Under the pieces are notes generated by a model. The model searched no databases. It was given only the letters and a program-made list of their open reading frames with translations, and was not told the DNA's origin. Both the position numbers and the translations under genes were made by a program. From G942493375 sp942493375 (GTDB lineage: Bacteria > Armatimonadota > UBA5829), in assembly GCA_942493375.1 (NCBI GenBank), contig OW818698.1, positions 3,782,001 through 3,846,000 of the forward strand: a stretch of DNA of 64,000 bases, read 5' to 3'. Positions 33,163-41,775 of this stretch are shown piece by piece. Positions within the stretch are counted from its first letter, which is position 1. The number at the start of each line of letters is the position of its first letter.

Positions 33163-35697
33163 TTATTTACTAAGCTCAATTATCCTTTTCACCATCTCCC
33201 TGCGCACTGCGTGGAGATCAGATCCTGTTGTATCCAGGTTATCCAACCACTTCTTTGCTTCTGCAGCCTTTTTGGACTTTCGCCCGTTCTGATTTTCGTC
33301 GATACACATCATCAACTTGGTGGCGTATTTTACATCATCCAGAGCTTCGCGCAGACCTTCCAGTGCCAGGGTGCCGATGGCTCCATTTGTTGTGGGGTAC
33401 GCAAGGCAGTGGTCTCTATATGTAGCCCCGTCCCAGTCGTTCCACTGTTTTCCGGATGAATCCATATAGCAGTATGTGCAGGTGCCATCCACGTTCAGTT
33501 TCCAATTATACAGGCCATAGTTCCGCCTGTAGACTTCGGCATCTTCTATTGGAGTCTGAGGATTGGCGTAATTCCATACTTTGTGACCGTTCTTGTGCCA
33601 CTCCGGAACTCTGCCCTGCACTGCGTCACCAGTCCAGTTGAGCAGGTCCAGCATATCTCCAACCAGATCAAAAATATTCCCCCAACCGGAAACCATGATC
33701 TTAGCCCCTGCTTCATGTGCCGATACCCATGCTATGCGTTCAGATTTCAACACTTCTCCCACAGCCTCATCTATACCATAGAAGTATATCTCAGTGAATC
33801 CATACTCTTTGGCAATACTTATAGCCTTGGCAATGTTGATCTTTAATGCCGCCAGAGCAGCAGGATCCGTGGCATTTCCAATGAGTCCTGAATCCGTTAT
33901 ATAAAGTGGTCTTCCGGACATTCCTGTCTCTTTCATAATACTGAGAGACTTTCGGAAAAGGGCTTCATCCTTATATACCAGATCCGGTCCCCACACCATT
34001 CCGGGAGCCACAATATTGTGTTCATACATCGACTTCAGCTCAGCGCGGAACTGGGTCTCATTCTTGGTATTGTAGCTGATCAGACCTTCAGGACTCTTTG
34101 AAAGCTTACCCCAATAGTAGAGGCTGCCAGTGTAGTCCTGACTGAGGTCATAATGGGTCTTTGGAGCTGGAAGTGCGAAAGGCAGAACCTGCAGTGTTAC
34201 ATTAACACTTCCCAGGCTCTTATTGCCGCTGATAAACTCTATCTTGCCGACATATTTTCCGGGTTTTGCATTATCAGGTACATGAACCGTTAACCAGACC
34301 TGCTTGTTCTGGCAGGATGGAATATCCGAAGCCAGCAGCACATCACTGTCTCTGGCCGGAAATTCCTTTTCCGGAGTCTGAATACCCCACTCAGGATTAG
34401 GCTTCTCCGGTCCATCAATGGCAACATATTTGTCTCCCTCAGGAAAATGTAGCTTTATCCATTGATTTTTTGCCCGGAGGTCTACTTTGACCATCGAGTC
34501 ATCATTCAACAGCAATTCCGTAATCAACGCTTTACCTGGAGAAACCGTGACAGAATAGGGAGCTCCTCCAGCCTGAAACCATGCTTTCACCCACTTTATG
34601 TCCACGCTTGAGGCAGGAATAACGCCAGATGGTCCTTTGAAATCCAGTGCCCTCGGCAATACATTCTTCGTTCCAGCGGGAGACCACAGAACCAGGCTGG
34701 CAGACTCATATTCACCCGCACAAGCTGCAATCGATGCCTTTCCCATAACGATACCGGCCAGCTCTCCAGCTTCCGGCAGCACCATCTTTCTGGAAATCGG
34801 ATCGGTGGAGTAGACTACGAACTTATTGGTTGTAACTCTGCCATCCTTTATTCCGGCCAGAATGTCGGTAACTCTGTTTGCCCACATTCCGGCATTCTCG
34901 ACAGCCTTCGGATATTCTGCACCCAATGGATTGGATTTCCTTGCAGTATTCACTGCAGCCAGGCCACGTCCAATCACTGCTGTCAGGTCTTTCTTCCATT
35001 CAGAGGTTCTGGAAGTTACAGGAAGAGTATCCAGCTGTTTTTTAGCAGCAGAGAGTTTTTTAGCGTAGCCATCCAGCCTTATAACTGTCTGATACTCCAT
35101 CCTTGGAGTAAGGTCAATTACTTTGACAGCGGTCATTGCAGTAGTAGTCTCTGCATTTACATCAAGGAAGAATTGAACTGTAATAGTTGAAGCTTCGGCT
35201 GGTATCCAGTCATTGATTAGCACATTATGCGGAGTCCATTCCCCGCCATCGCCGAATATGGACTGATTAGCACACAGAAACTTCCCCTGTTCATCGAACG
35301 CATCAATTCTGAGGAACATCGAGCTGGTACCGGAAAGTCTGCGAGTCTTGAAAGTTACCGCAATGGCATGCCGGGGATTGATCTGTATCCTGTCCTTGGT
35401 AATCAAATTGATATACCCGGTGTTGGAGACTGCTTTTACAAATGGAATACTACCGGGTGTTGCAGGCTCCAGGCTCCATCCCGAGTTGATGGTCCACTTA
35501 TCCAGATTGCCTGAAGTGAAATCATCACTAAGCAGGATTTTCCCGGGAGGCTTGGGTCCATCAATCTTTTTCAGATCGTTCTGAACATCACGCATGACAT
35601 CAGAAGCCAAATTCGCGTAACAAGATATACTAACTGAGAAACATAACAGCAGGAATATGATGAATAAGCTAATTCTACCTGCTAATCTAATGGACAT
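33163..35697 (-). CDS. Secreted DUF4091 glycoside-hydrolase-like protein
   Basis: 844 aa. A signal peptide (SLFIIFLLLCFSVSISCYA) is followed by a carbohydrate-binding-like beta-domain (about 50-210: LLSDDFTSGNLDKWTINSGW), a linker of helices, a second beta-domain, then a TIM-barrel region and the C-terminal DUF4091 motif GTLALEGLREALDDVKYATKLMM. In DUF4091 proteins this motif closes a GH-like barrel. The barrel strand YGFTEIYFYGIDEAVGE carries candidate acidic catalytic residues. GGAGG lies six bases before ATG 35697. The substrate is unknown. Confidence 0.78.
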   Translation of the reverse strand: MSIRLAGRISLFIIFLLLCFSVSISCYANLASDVMRDVQNDLKKIDGPKPPGKILLSDDFTSGNLDKWTINSGWSLEPATPGSIPFVKAVSNTGYINLITKDRIQINPRHAIAVTFKTRRLSGTSSMFLRIDAFDEQGKFLCANQSIFGDGGEWTPHNVLINDWIPAEASTITVQFFLDVNAETTTAMTAVKVIDLTPRMEYQTVIRLDGYAKKLSAAKKQLDTLPVTSRTSEWKKDLTAVIGRGLAAVNTARKSNPLGAEYPKAVENAGMWANRVTDILAGIKDGRVTTNKFVVYSTDPISRKMVLPEAGELAGIVMGKASIAACAGEYESASLVLWSPAGTKNVLPRALDFKGPSGVIPASSVDIKWVKAWFQAGGAPYSVTVSPGKALITELLLNDDSMVKVDLRAKNQWIKLHFPEGDKYVAIDGPEKPNPEWGIQTPEKEFPARDSDVLLASDIPSCQNKQVWLTVHVPDNAKPGKYVGKIEFISGNKSLGSVNVTLQVLPFALPAPKTHYDLSQDYTGSLYYWGKLSKSPEGLISYNTKNETQFRAELKSMYEHNIVAPGMVWGPDLVYKDEALFRKSLSIMKETGMSGRPLYITDSGLIGNATDPAALAALKINIAKAISIAKEYGFTEIYFYGIDEAVGEVLKSERIAWVSAHEAGAKIMVSGWGNIFDLVGDMLDLLNWTGDAVQGRVPEWHKNGHKVWNYANPQTPIEDAEVYRRNYGLYNWKLNVDGTCTYCYMDSSGKQWNDWDGATYRDHCLAYPTTNGAIGTLALEGLREALDDVKYATKLMMCIDENQNGRKSKKAAEAKKWLDNLDTTGSDLHAVRREMVKRIIELSK

Positions 35698-35749
35698 ATT
35701 GAGCCTCCGTATGCTTTATAAACTGGCTGTGAGAACGATCCACTGAATA

Positions 35750-36151
35750 CTATTTGAGCTGCAATGAATCTTCAGTAAACTGGTGGAACTCTATCGGGCA
35801 GCCGTCAGGATCTGCTGTCCAGAACTGCCACGCCCCATCCGCGCCCAGCATTGGTTCACCTCGTGTGACTACTCCAGCAGCAGTAAACTCTGCATATGTT
35901 TTCTGAATGTCATCAACCTGGAAGCACATATGCACCGGTCCTGATGAACAGTCCGGAGTCAGTGAACATATTCCTCCGGGAAACAGCTCAAGGAATTGCC
36001 CTTTAGCTACCTCAATATACACCAGCATTAATTCGCCAGCCTGATTATTCAGCCGAAAGCTTTCTTTCAGACCAAGTTGACGAGTATAGAAGTCGAGTGA
36101 TCTCTCCACGTCGGTTACTCTCATTGCAATATGTGTGATACCTGTTATCAT
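35750..36151 (-). CDS. VOC/glyoxalase family protein
   Basis: 133 aa, the normal size for a vicinal-oxygen-chelate domain. It begins with ITGITHIAMRVTDVERSLDFYT, the typical first beta-alpha-beta unit with a metal-ligand His, and has MCFQVDDIQKTYAEF for the second half and QFWTADPDGCPIEFHQF with Glu near the C-terminus. These proteins bind metal and act as lyases, dioxygenases or resistance proteins; the substrate cannot be predicted. CAGGAG lies upstream of ATG 36151. It is separated from the DUF4091 gene by 52 bases and points the same way, so co-transcription is possible. Confidence 0.88.
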   Translation of the reverse strand: MITGITHIAMRVTDVERSLDFYTRQLGLKESFRLNNQAGELMLVYIEVAKGQFLELFPGGICSLTPDCSSGPVHMCFQVDDIQKTYAEFTAAGVVTRGEPMLGADGAWQFWTADPDGCPIEFHQFTEDSLQLK

Positions 36152-36324
36152 CTTATTACTCCTGTATTTCTATCTAACCGTAAGAACTAATACGTTCCTA
36201 TTACTACTTCATTTAATAGACGTACCAATGCTGCCGTGACTATTCTACTTCCCAATCAGTTGAAATATCAACATAACGCCTGTTGCAGGAAATCCGGGCT
36301 TGTGGTAAAATAAAGTCCTTATAC

Positions 36325-36399
36325 GGGCCCATAGCTCAGCGGTAGAGCGGGCGGCTCATAACCGCTTGGTCCTTGGTTCGAATCCGAGTGGGCCCACCA
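36325..36399 (+). tRNA. tRNA-Ile2, anticodon CAT (lysidine-modified)
   Basis: A full cloverleaf is visible: acceptor GGGCCCA paired with TGGGCCC (36389-36395), D arm GCTC/GAGC, anticodon stem GGCGG/CCGCT around loop CTCATAA, and T arm CTTGG/CCGAG with loop TTCGAAT. The CCA end is encoded (36397-36399). The anticodon CAT is at 36357-36359. The G1-C72 pair rules out initiator tRNA, and the strong resemblance of the anticodon arm and variable region (CTTGGTC) to E. coli tRNA-Ile2 favours isoleucine over elongator methionine. TilS would be needed for lysidine. Confidence 0.9.
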
Positions 36400-36426
36400 T
36401 GCTTTTTAACATCCAGTTTCCCAATT

Positions 36427-36538
36427 CACATCCCCCTGCCCCCCTTCAAAAGGGGGAATCACATAACCTCACCACAATAACAAGTTATATAAGTACACCT
36501 GCCCAATTCCCCCTTAGAAGGGGGGCAGGGGGATGTGA
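36427..36538. repeat. Inverted pair of G/C-rich repeat family D
   Basis: The stretch CACATCCCCCTGCCCCCCTT (from 36427) and its mirror near 36519-36538 (AAGGGGGGCAGGGGGATGTG) face each other across about 70 bases, just before proS. Each unit also has its own short CCCCCTT / AAGGGGG hairpin. Another copy of the family lies at 43134-43168 and a degenerate one at 43201-43230. No coding function. Confidence 0.8.
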
Positions 36539-36597
36539 TCTGGAATCTGGATGTTTAATAAAATTGCTGCAGTCTGACTTCAGCAGATAGAGGGAAT

Positions 36598-38334
36598 ATG
36601 CGAGCATCTAATCTTTTCTTTCCAACTCTCAGAGAAGTTCCAGCGGACGCGGAGATCATCAGCCACAAACTGCTGATGCGTGCCGGTTTCATCCGCAAAG
36701 TGGCAGCAGGCATCTACGATTATCTGCCTTTGGGATATAAAGTCCTCAAGAAGATAGAAAAAGTCGTCCGTGAAGAGATGGATGCCCAGGGAGCCCAGGA
36801 ACTCTTGATGCCGGCATTGCTGCCTGCGGAGCTCTACCAGGAAACCGGCCGGTGGAATCTGGATGTCCTCTTCCGTCTTAAAGACCGCGGCGATAGGGAT
36901 ATGTTGATTGGTTTCACACACGAAGAAGTCGTCACCGACATAGTCCGTCGAGATGTCCGCAGCTACAAACAGCTTCCCTTAAATCTCTACCAGATACAGA
37001 CAAAGGGACGAGATGAAGCCAGGCCACGAGGTGGATTAGTCAGAGGCAGAGAGTTTGTAATGCTGGATGCCTACAGCTTCGACCGTGGATGGGATGACCT
37101 CGACCGTGCCTATGACAAGATGTTCACCGCATTCAGCAGAGTATTTGCACGCTGCGGGTTAGACCCTCAGGTAGTAGAAGCTGAGTCCGGCGCTATCGGT
37201 GGTAAAGAAAACCAGGAATATATGGTCCTCACCGAAGCTGGCGAAGACTCCATACTGCTCTGCCCGGACTGTGGATACGGAGCAAATGCTGAGCGCTGCG
37301 CAATTGGTGAGCGAGAGATTCCCGCTCCTGCGTTTGAACAGCAGCCTCTGGCATTAGTCGATACTCCTGATGTCCGGACTATTGAAGATGTCGCTAAATT
37401 CCTCAAAACCCGTGTAACCAGACTGGTCAAGACCCTTGTATGCAAGTCTGGTGACCAGGTAGTAGTGGCGTTGATTCGTGGAGATAGAGACCTTAACGAA
37501 GCCAAGCTCGCGCGAGCTATGGGAGTCAAAAAAGTCGAGATGGCAGACGCGGAGACAGTAGAAAAAATCTCTGGAGCTGCAGTCGGCTTTGCTGGTCCTG
37601 TTGGACTAAAGGGTGTAAAGATTATTGCCGACCGGGAGATCGCTGGTATGGTGAACTTTGTAGTCGGTGGCAACAAGACAGATACACACTATACAAACGC
37701 GAATTTAGTCCGTGATTTCAACGTCGATACATATGCCGACCTTCGGGTTGCAACCGCTGGAGATGCCTGCCCCAAATGTGACAGCGACCTCATAGTTAAA
37801 AGAGGAATGGAAGTTGGGCATATCTTCAAGCTGGGAACTCTCTACTCCGAAGCAATGAACGCCAAGTTCCTGGATGCTGAGGGCAAAGAGAATCCATTCA
37901 TTATGGGATGCTACGGGATGGGAGTCAGCCGAATGCTGGCAGTCGTGCCTGAAGTCTCAAATGATGAAAACGGAATGATCTGGCCAATCTCCATTGCACC
38001 GTTTGAAGCAGTAGTTATGCTGTTGAATCCTGAAGACGAAGCCCAGTGCCAGGCTGCTGTGAGAATTTATGAAGAACTGCAGCAGGCCGGAGTTGACGTT
38101 CTTTTAGATGAGAGGGATGAGCGCCCGGGCGTTAAGTTCAAGGACTCAGACCTGATCGGGATCCCTATTCAGGTAGTCTGTGGAAAGTTCGCAGCTGAAG
38201 GAAAAGTAGAAGTTAGAATGCGGGCAGACAAGACTAAGAACGATGTCCAAATAGACGCCGCTTCAGCCGAAGTATTAGAACTCCGCAGAAAACTATATTT
38301 AGAGATTCAAGAAAAAGCTCAAGCTTTCGGTTAG
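36598..38334 (+). CDS. proS: Prolyl-tRNA synthetase (bacterial type)
   Basis: 578 aa, the usual bacterial length. Class II motifs are present: the motif 1 region near MLMPALLPAELYQETGRW, motif 2 as NLYQIQTKGRDEARPRGGLVRGREFVM, and motif 3 as NPFIMGCYGMGVSRMLAVV. The YbaK-type editing insertion is seen at about 220-400 (NAERCAIGEREI, TRLVKTLV, VGGNKTDTHYTNAN). The C-terminal anticodon-binding domain ends with KLYLEIQEKAQAF. It charges tRNA-Pro in the cytosol. AGAGGG precedes ATG 36598. It stands downstream of the tRNA-Ile2 gene and of inverted repeat pair D, with an unrelated long inverted repeat downstream. Confidence 0.97.
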   Translation: MRASNLFFPTLREVPADAEIISHKLLMRAGFIRKVAAGIYDYLPLGYKVLKKIEKVVREEMDAQGAQELLMPALLPAELYQETGRWNLDVLFRLKDRGDRDMLIGFTHEEVVTDIVRRDVRSYKQLPLNLYQIQTKGRDEARPRGGLVRGREFVMLDAYSFDRGWDDLDRAYDKMFTAFSRVFARCGLDPQVVEAESGAIGGKENQEYMVLTEAGEDSILLCPDCGYGANAERCAIGEREIPAPAFEQQPLALVDTPDVRTIEDVAKFLKTRVTRLVKTLVCKSGDQVVVALIRGDRDLNEAKLARAMGVKKVEMADAETVEKISGAAVGFAGPVGLKGVKIIADREIAGMVNFVVGGNKTDTHYTNANLVRDFNVDTYADLRVATAGDACPKCDSDLIVKRGMEVGHIFKLGTLYSEAMNAKFLDAEGKENPFIMGCYGMGVSRMLAVVPEVSNDENGMIWPISIAPFEAVVMLLNPEDEAQCQAAVRIYEELQQAGVDVLLDERDERPGVKFKDSDLIGIPIQVVCGKFAAEGKVEVRMRADKTKNDVQIDAASAEVLELRRKLYLEIQEKAQAFG

Positions 38335-38349
38335 TGAACTAGTAAGACT

Positions 38350-38426
38350 GATAAGACTAATACGACCAATAAGACAAATAGGACGCACGTTGTCCTATTT
38401 GTCCTATTGGTCGTATAAGTCTTATT
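38350..38426. repeat. 35-bp imperfect inverted repeat after proS
   Basis: Arms 38350-38384 and 38392-38426 are reverse complements with about four mismatches and a 7-base loop. Each arm is itself built from near-tandem units such as AAGACTAAT, AAGACAAAT and AGGACG. It lies in the gap between the converging proS and UroD-like genes and could fold as a bidirectional terminator-like hairpin, though there is no poly-T run. The degenerate tandem structure suggests expansion by slippage. Confidence 0.75.
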
Positions 38427-38472
38427 CTCTAGAGATCCTATTCTCTGTTAGTATTATTGGCTCTGTTGCGCT

Positions 38473-39609
38473 CTATTCCGCCCACTCAAAAGCTGCTTTG
38501 CGATCTTCCCAGGGAGCCGGCTCCGGGATCCCGAAAACTTCGCGTTTGCGCTTCAGATAGTATTTGTAGTTCTCAAATGTCACATCCGGTGGACATCTAT
38601 GGTCAACGTGGGGGATGAACCCGCCTTCTTCTACCATCGGTCTAAGGCGTTCTAACTCCTTGTCGATCTCTTCTTTACCTGCTATCAACCTGGTTTTATC
38701 AACCCCACCGATCAGCTTGATGTCCTTGCCGCACTCTCTACGCATCATAAATGCATCGGTTCCTCCCCGAACTTCCAGAGGAAACATGCAGTTGACCCCT
38801 CCTTCCAGCCAGAGCTTATAAACAACATTGATATTTCCGTCACAGTCTACGATACTGAACATACAGCCATTTTCTTGCAGCAGATCGGTTATACGCTTAT
38901 ATCTTGGGGTTAGCCACTTTGCAAACATAGTAGGGGAGATTATAGGCCCATGATTGAATGCCATATCCTCCCAGAATGCAGCATAATCGAATTTCACACG
39001 GGTTACTATCTGCTTGAGCAACTGGTAATAGAACTCCGTACAGTATTCAATCATCTCTTCGATCCATATCGGATCGTCCATACAGGCCATCGCGATATTC
39101 TCAAAACCCATCCAGTCCCGCAGTCTGCCGAACAGACTCCCAGCACCGGTCATAACTGGAACAGTGGACTTCTCCAGGCGCTTCACATGCATTTCGAAGT
39201 CTTCAGCAGAAGGCATCCGTGTAGGGTCTGTCCAATCCAGTCTCTTCTTAAACTCATTCCAGTCAGCCCTGGTCTCAATAGGGAACTTCAGATAGTGGGG
39301 AATAGTTGAAGCGCCGTCTTTGTTGATAACCTTCGTTGCACCATCGTAGTCGAGTATAGTCCGATGCCGGTCGTCTTCACTGATAACTTTATACTCGAAC
39401 CCAGGCTTGAGATCCCCGTTAAATGGAAACCCGTCAGCCTGCTCAAATCCGAAATAAACATCAGCTTTGGGAATATTATCGATACACTTAGGCAATCCCT
39501 GAGCGTGCCAAACAGGAAAAGTCTCCTCCCAATAGCCAAATTCAACATCAGGAACATGGTCAACCGGCTGGAAGTTCATACACGCCAGCCATCTCTCTCT
39601 GGAATTCAT
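38473..39609 (-). CDS. Uroporphyrinogen decarboxylase (URO-D)-like family protein
   Basis: 378 aa from ATG 39609, where AAAGGAG lies 11 bases upstream; the open frame to 39669 adds a basic leader that is not conserved in style. It starts with NSRERWLACMNFQPVDHVPDVEFGYWEE and includes YAAFWEDMAFNHGPIISP and LIGGVDKTRLIAG, typical of the URO-D superfamily. No heme-biosynthesis neighbours are present. Many such proteins are corrinoid methyltransferase-like (MtaA/CmuA). The reaction is unknown. It is separate from the second URO-D-like gene at 47602, with which it shares the Cys/His-rich C-terminal region only loosely. Confidence 0.82.
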   Translation of the reverse strand: MNSRERWLACMNFQPVDHVPDVEFGYWEETFPVWHAQGLPKCIDNIPKADVYFGFEQADGFPFNGDLKPGFEYKVISEDDRHRTILDYDGATKVINKDGASTIPHYLKFPIETRADWNEFKKRLDWTDPTRMPSAEDFEMHVKRLEKSTVPVMTGAGSLFGRLRDWMGFENIAMACMDDPIWIEEMIEYCTEFYYQLLKQIVTRVKFDYAAFWEDMAFNHGPIISPTMFAKWLTPRYKRITDLLQENGCMFSIVDCDGNINVVYKLWLEGGVNCMFPLEVRGGTDAFMMRRECGKDIKLIGGVDKTRLIAGKEEIDKELERLRPMVEEGGFIPHVDHRCPPDVTFENYKYYLKRKREVFGIPEPAPWEDRKAAFEWAE

Positions 39610-39669
39610 GTATTGTCTTTCTCCTTTATTAGTTTGAATTCTGATTACTTTGTCATCCTGAGCTCCCAA

Positions 39670-39953
39670 GTTGGGGTGCCAACTTATTTCAATTAGAAAC
39701 CTGTATTAGTCTTGGGAAGCCAAAATTGTGGTGCGGGCTTCTAGCCTGCCATCCCTTCGCTCCAAACAGAATCTCTTTCCACCAGTAAATAAGCCCGACT
39801 GCCCCCGGTTTCCTTAAAGAACGAACGAAACGCTTTCCCTTAACCTGCAAGATAATGACGACAAAATAACCTATTCCGCGAAATCCACGCAATTCCGCGT
39901 AATCCGCGATTCAAAAGCCAAATTGTGGTGCAGGCTTCCAGCCTGCTCTCCCT
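39670..39953. other. Gene-free gap with repeat families C and E
   Basis: No coding signal. Family C is AAATTGTGGTGCGGGCTTCT, with copies at 39723-39750 and 39920-39947, each ending with a GGCTTCTAGCC-type short palindrome. Between them, 39873-39910 is a near-tandem array of AATCCGCG-like units. The same sequences recur at 46267-46294 (C) and 41601-41630 (E-like). These repeats probably fill the space between genes rather than regulate a gene. Confidence 0.75.
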
Positions 39954-41333
39954 TCACTCTACCGGTAAATTAACCCCTATTATCCTGACTTCATATGGTG
40001 CAAGTCCAATCTGAGGCGCCGGTTCAGTCTTTGATTCATCCATAGGCACACCCACACTCAGGCTGCTCCAGTCAGCAAGCCTGTGTTTGCGTGTCAAAGA
40101 GAGCCATATGCCTGGTTCATTCAACGGCAAATCAACCATAATCGTCTCTTCGCTCGGATTTATCAGGATAATAAACCCTGACTCATCCAGGAAATGCGCG
40201 TGGGCATCGACTATTTCCCCATCAGGCTCGGACAACATATGCCGGTAATCCGGGAAGTACCTGCCAAAATCTTTCATAAATGCTTTCGCACTCTTGACTG
40301 CATTAGCAGATTCCTCATCAGGTGCCAGGCTTTCGAGAAGTTCCATTTCCTCTTTTCTAAGCAGCCCAATCAGGGACAGCACTATATGCAGGTACTCACC
40401 TCTGCTGAGTCTTGCAGCGCCATTTAGCCATCCATACAAATCAGACGAATCCATCCACGTGATCGGTGTCTGCCAGCCGAGGTTATATATCTGTGCCCGC
40501 AGAGCCGCAGCAGACTTAGCTCCAATCGGTTCATCAGGAGGCGTCAGCATTACGGGCTTAGGCTTACACTCTAATACCCTTGCCCGGCGATAGACATAGA
40601 ACCCATATTCCGGTAACCCGCGATATGCCCCCAAAATAGCAGGTTCAGTGGTCACAGGACTCTCTGTAGAACAATTCAAAGTCTGAGTGACCGTAAACCG
40701 GTTCTCTATGTTGCAGATAACTTCAGACTCTTCAGCAGGAGAGATCGCAAATATGCCTTCGGTGCAACCCCAGAACTCAACAACTGAATCCGAATATTCT
40801 CGATAACGGAACCTGGTGTTTTCCTGTTTTCCGCGCTCAGTTGATGCAATCGGGCGGATACTCTCAATCATTCCCGTCAGCTGCAGGTCTTCAAGGATAA
40901 CTTCTCCGATCTCCCAGCCGAGTAGCGAACCGATTTCCAGCCACTTGCGCATCCGGTCTTCACCTGCTCTGGCTTCGTATAAGAGTACTACATCCAGAGT
41001 CTCTCCGGAAACTTCAGCAGATAGAGCAAACCGCAGCTGTTTAGCTTCATCAGTCCAAACAGGTGTTGACACTCCTACAAACTCAAACTCAGAAGACAGA
41101 AGCGTTAATTCTTCATAAGGGCTGGTCAGTTCAATGGAGAATTCGTTTTCAGATTCAACCAGGTATTCCTCACCATTAACCACATTCATCAGGCTGGTAG
41201 TCGTAACCGCACCGCCTAAACGGATAATCCGCCGGTGGATCCACCCGTTTCCGAGCTCGTATATCCCCCCGTTCTCAGTCTCCTGAGCAAAACCTATACA
41301 GACCTTGTGGGTCGGTGTTATTTCATCTTTCAA
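39954..41333 (-). CDS. Beta-rich protein of unknown family
   Basis: 459 aa with no signal peptide. The first 250 residues are beta-sandwich-like (YELGNGWIHRRIIRLGGAVTTTSLMN, LDVVLLYEARAGEDRMRKWLEIG) similar to the N-terminal supersandwich domain of alpha-galactosidase-type glycosidases. A helical linker follows, then a small C-terminal beta-domain (SGFIILINPSEETIMVDLPLNEP). The part between lacks a complete catalytic barrel, so it may be non-catalytic or a reduced enzyme. I do not recognise a named family. It is divergent from the TldE-like gene. Confidence 0.6.
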   Translation of the reverse strand: MKDEITPTHKVCIGFAQETENGGIYELGNGWIHRRIIRLGGAVTTTSLMNVVNGEEYLVESENEFSIELTSPYEELTLLSSEFEFVGVSTPVWTDEAKQLRFALSAEVSGETLDVVLLYEARAGEDRMRKWLEIGSLLGWEIGEVILEDLQLTGMIESIRPIASTERGKQENTRFRYREYSDSVVEFWGCTEGIFAISPAEESEVICNIENRFTVTQTLNCSTESPVTTEPAILGAYRGLPEYGFYVYRRARVLECKPKPVMLTPPDEPIGAKSAAALRAQIYNLGWQTPITWMDSSDLYGWLNGAARLSRGEYLHIVLSLIGLLRKEEMELLESLAPDEESANAVKSAKAFMKDFGRYFPDYRHMLSEPDGEIVDAHAHFLDESGFIILINPSEETIMVDLPLNEPGIWLSLTRKHRLADWSSLSVGVPMDESKTEPAPQIGLAPYEVRIIGVNLPVE

Positions 41334-41775
41334 ATCAATCTACCTCGTGTCTGGATATTGGAAGTTGGATATTGGAGACTGCTGGCATTTCTACTCGCCA
41401 CATCCCCTTAAAGCAGTATTCTACGAATACACTTCTTGTTTCAGGCTCTATCCAGACTACATGAATATTGTAACAGATTAATAGTATACACCTCGTATGA
41501 GCATTGGATAAACACATCGCAAATATCTTCAGATCTCCTTTCATACGGGACGGTTGTATCATTTCGCGTGCTTTTGCGTATTTAGCGGTTCTTTTCCCTG
41601 AAAATCTGTGTAAATCTGCGAAATCTGCGGATAAATATTATTTGATGCATACCCCGCGAGGACCCTGGTATTCATTGACAAAGGAAAAACCCTTAGCGCA
41701 GTCGAATTATATAAGGTTGACTGAAACCGGGGTAGAATTCCAACATCCAACTTCTAAACACGGGGGGCTCGTGCA
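41334..41775. other. 442-base intergenic region with repeats
   Basis: No gene is supported between the two divergent genes. It holds GGATATTGGAAGTTGGATAT (from 41353) and its inverted form CCAACATCCAACTTC (from 41740), and an AATCTGCG-type tandem stretch at 41601-41630. Promoters for both flanking genes presumably lie here, but I could not place a clear -35/-10 pair. Confidence 0.5.
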
